Shown here: positions 4,660-6,471 of the stretch, one piece after another
How the letters are laid out: every line of letters starts with the position of its first letter
How positions within the stretch are numbered: position 1 is the stretch's first letter
Assembly (NCBI GenBank): GCA_024278255.1
Contig: JAJRTP010000442.1
Coordinates: 1 to 6,471 of the forward strand
DNA from: Chloroflexota bacterium
GTDB taxonomy: Bacteria; Chloroflexota; Anaerolineae; Promineifilales; Promineifilaceae
Direction: 5' to 3'
DNA: 6,471 bases
Notes under the pieces: generated by a model
Seen by the model: the letters and a program-made list of their open reading frames with translations, nothing else
Databases searched by the model: none
Told to the model about the DNA's origin: nothing
Made by a program: the position numbers and the translations under genes

Positions 4660-6471
4660 ATGACCAAAAATAGCATTATGACCCGAATCGCCGAATTACA
4701 AGACATTACCGCCTTCCGCGATCTACATTGGGAGGGCACCTTCGAGGAATACCTGGAAAAGACCCGCAAAGACCCGCGCATTGCCCGCTCCGCTTACCAG
4801 CGTGTCTACGATATGATCATCTCCCACGGGCAGGAAACCTACACCCGTAACCGGGAGCAGCTCATCCATTACAACTTCTTCGACGACCCTTTTGAGAATG
4901 GCAAAGATGCCGTTTTCGGCATTGACCGGCAGTTGATGGACCTGGTGCAGATTTTCCGCTCGGCTGCCCGGCGTTACGGGACGGAAAAACGGGTAGTCCT
5001 GCTGCACGGCCCTGTGGGTACGGCCAAAAGCACCATCGTGCGCCTGTTGAAGAAGGGGCTGGAACAATACTCGCGCTCGGAAGACGGCCGTCTCTACAGC
5101 TATCGTTGGGAACCGGAAGACGGCGAAGTGATGGACTGCCCCATGCACGAAGACCCCCTCCACCTCATCCCCAACGAGTTCCGCGCAGTGGTTCTGGAAG
5201 AACTGAACAAAGGGCGCGACGGCCTGGAGCGCATCACCATCGAAGGCGACCTCTGCCCCGCCTGCCGCTTCGTCTTCAACGAACAACTGGAAAAAGCCGG
5301 GGGGGATTGGGTTAAAGTGGTCAACCAGGTCAGGGTCAAACGCATCCTCCTCAGCGAAAAAGACCGCGTAGGCATCGGCACCTTCCAGCCCAAAGACGAG
5401 AAGAACCAGGACTCTACCGAACTGACCGGCGACATCAACTACCGCAAAATCGCCGAATACGGCTCCGACTCCGACCCCCGCGCCTTCAACTTCGACGGCG
5501 AACTGAACATTGCCAACCGCGGCCTGGTGGAGTTCATCGAAATCCTCAAGCTGGACGTGGCCTTCCTCTACGACCTGCTCACCGCCTCCCAGGAACACAA
5601 AATCAAGCCCAAGAAATTCGCCCACACCGACATTGACGAGGTCATTCTGGGCCACACCAACGAAGCGGAATACCGCCGCCTGCTCAACAACGAATACATG
5701 GAAGCGCTGCGCGACCGCACCATCAAGATTGACATCCCCTACAACATCCGCTACCAGGATGAAGTGAAAATCTACCAGCGGGATTTCAGTCAGAAGAATG
5801 TGATTGGCTGCCACATTGCGCCGCACACGCTGGAATTGGCGGCGTTTTGGGCCGTTCTCACACGGCTGGAGGAGCCGAAGCGGGCGGGGTTGTCGCTGGT
5901 GCAGAAGTTACGGTTGTATGACGGCCGTTCTCTCCCCGGCTTCACCGAAGACACCGTCATCGAATTACAGGAAGAAGCAGCCAACGAAGGCATGTTCGGC
6001 ATCTCCCCCCGTTACATTCAGGACAAAATCTCCAACGCCCTGGTACGCGACACCAACCGCACCTGCCTCAACCCCTTCATGATCCTGCGCGAACTGGAAG
6101 GCGGCCTGCGCCACCACTCCCTCATCACCAGTAAAGAAGAGCGCAAAAAGTACCGCGACATGCTCTCCCTCGTCCGCGCCGAATACGACGAAATCGTTAA
6201 AAACGAAGTGCAGCGGGCCATCACCGCCGACGAAGACGCCATCAAACGCCTCTCCGCCAACTACATTGACAACGTGAAAGCGTACACCCAAAAACAAAAA
6301 GTGCGCAACGAATACACCGGCCAGGACGAAGCGCCCGACGAACGCCTCATGCGCTCCATCGAAGAAAAAATCGAAATCCCCGACAGCCGCAAAGATGACT
6401 TCCGCCGGGAAATCATGAACTACATCGGCGCGTTAGCCATTGATGGCAAACAGTTCTCCTGGGATTCCAAC
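4660..6471 (+). CDS. prkA: PrkA/YeaG-family AAA+ serine protein kinase, C-terminus beyond right edge
   Basis: The visible 604 residues match the PrkA (YeaG) family along their length; family members have about 630-640 residues, so only a short C-terminal tail is missing. The N-terminal part (WEGTFEEYL at 24-32; HYNFFDDPFENGKDAVFG, 70-87) leads into an AAA+ core with Walker A at GPVGTAKST (117-125). Its sixth position is Ala122 instead of the usual Gly. CPAC (199-202), LNIANRGLVEFIEILK (282-297) and the GHTNEAEYR segment (331-339) follow. The later part, about 390 onward, is the PrkA C-terminal kinase-like domain. Family members are ATP-dependent cytoplasmic Ser/Thr kinases or AAA+ regulators linked to sporulation in Bacillus and to stress and nitrogen starvation in enterobacteria. 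They commonly precede YeaH/DUF444 and SpoVR genes, which would lie to the right. ATG 4660 has a good ribosome binding site. The terminator-like hairpin upstream suggests its own promoter, but none was recognised. Confidence 0.95.
   Translation, partial: MTKNSIMTRIAELQDITAFRDLHWEGTFEEYLEKTRKDPRIARSAYQRVYDMIISHGQETYTRNREQLIHYNFFDDPFENGKDAVFGIDRQLMDLVQIFRSAARRYGTEKRVVLLHGPVGTAKSTIVRLLKKGLEQYSRSEDGRLYSYRWEPEDGEVMDCPMHEDPLHLIPNEFRAVVLEELNKGRDGLERITIEGDLCPACRFVFNEQLEKAGGDWVKVVNQVRVKRILLSEKDRVGIGTFQPKDEKNQDSTELTGDINYRKIAEYGSDSDPRAFNFDGELNIANRGLVEFIEILKLDVAFLYDLLTASQEHKIKPKKFAHTDIDEVILGHTNEAEYRRLLNNEYMEALRDRTIKIDIPYNIRYQDEVKIYQRDFSQKNVIGCHIAPHTLELAAFWAVLTRLEEPKRAGLSLVQKLRLYDGRSLPGFTEDTVIELQEEAANEGMFGISPRYIQDKISNALVRDTNRTCLNPFMILRELEGGLRHHSLITSKEERKKYRDMLSLVRAEYDEIVKNEVQRAITADEDAIKRLSANYIDNVKAYTQKQKVRNEYTGQDEAPDERLMRSIEEKIEIPDSRKDDFRREIMNYIGALAIDGKQFSWDSN

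Larger units (their letters stand above)
2486..5928. repeat. Dispersed ACGGCCGT palindromic octamer, nine exact copies
   Basis: Exact copies start at 2486, 2829, 3089, 3313, 3878, 4255, 4369, 5084 and 5921. Three are intergenic and six lie inside the sigma, anti-sigma, antitoxin-like and prkA genes. In genes they are read in different frames (Asp-Gly-Arg or Thr-Ala-Val), so protein sequence alone does not explain them. About 0.1 copy is expected by chance at even base composition. One-base variants occur at 1144, near 1846 and near 3484. Confidence 0.85.

Noticed and set aside
4723..5826. 367-codon minus-strand open frame
   Set aside because: It is antisense to prkA, rich in Val, Phe and Gly as expected from the complement of a GC-biased gene, and no family is recognisable.

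Overview
The window looks like a chromosomal segment of an uncultured or filamentous Chloroflexota-type bacterium (Anaerolineae and relatives). This is inferred from style: moderately GC-rich genes, a PrkA kinase, sigma/zinc-finger anti-sigma pairs, AT-richer gaps full of short palindromes, and a strikingly over-used octamer ACGGCCGT (nine exact copies). No rRNA, tRNA or marker gene fixes the taxonomy.

Layout. Positions 1-2090 (minus strand) hold most of a long type I restriction-modification methyltransferase, HsdM, running off the left edge. Its promoter is probably at 2268-2296 on the minus strand, giving a leader of about 170 nt that contains two near-perfect 33-bp palindromes; a third copy lies just upstream of the promoter. 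Positions 2357-2967 contain no gene but hold a 43-bp tandem repeat (2511-2745), each unit carrying a 20-bp palindromic core. Next, on the plus strand, come an ECF-type sigma factor (2968-3621), a small soluble zinc-binding anti-sigma-like protein starting at TTG (3743-3991), and a 100-residue antitoxin-like protein (4003-4305) with no visible toxin. Positions 4306-4659 are non-coding, with a 21-bp palindrome, a terminator-like hairpin and a long-armed inverted repeat in front of the last gene. That gene is prkA (4660 to the right edge), an AAA+ serine protein kinase of the PrkA/YeaG family, lacking only about its last 30 residues.

How the genes work together. HsdM would supply the methylation activity of a type I R-M system whose HsdS and HsdR should lie to the left, outside the window. 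The sigma factor and zinc-finger protein form a plausible regulatory pair. PrkA is a stress or sporulation-type kinase usually found with YeaH/DUF444 and SpoVR genes, which would lie to the right. No direct evidence links the sigma/anti-sigma pair to prkA; a terminator-like hairpin separates them.

The least explained parts are the non-coding structures: the 43-bp minisatellite, the triplicated 33-bp palindromes around the hsdM promoter, and the iterated octamer that is absent from hsdM but frequent elsewhere.
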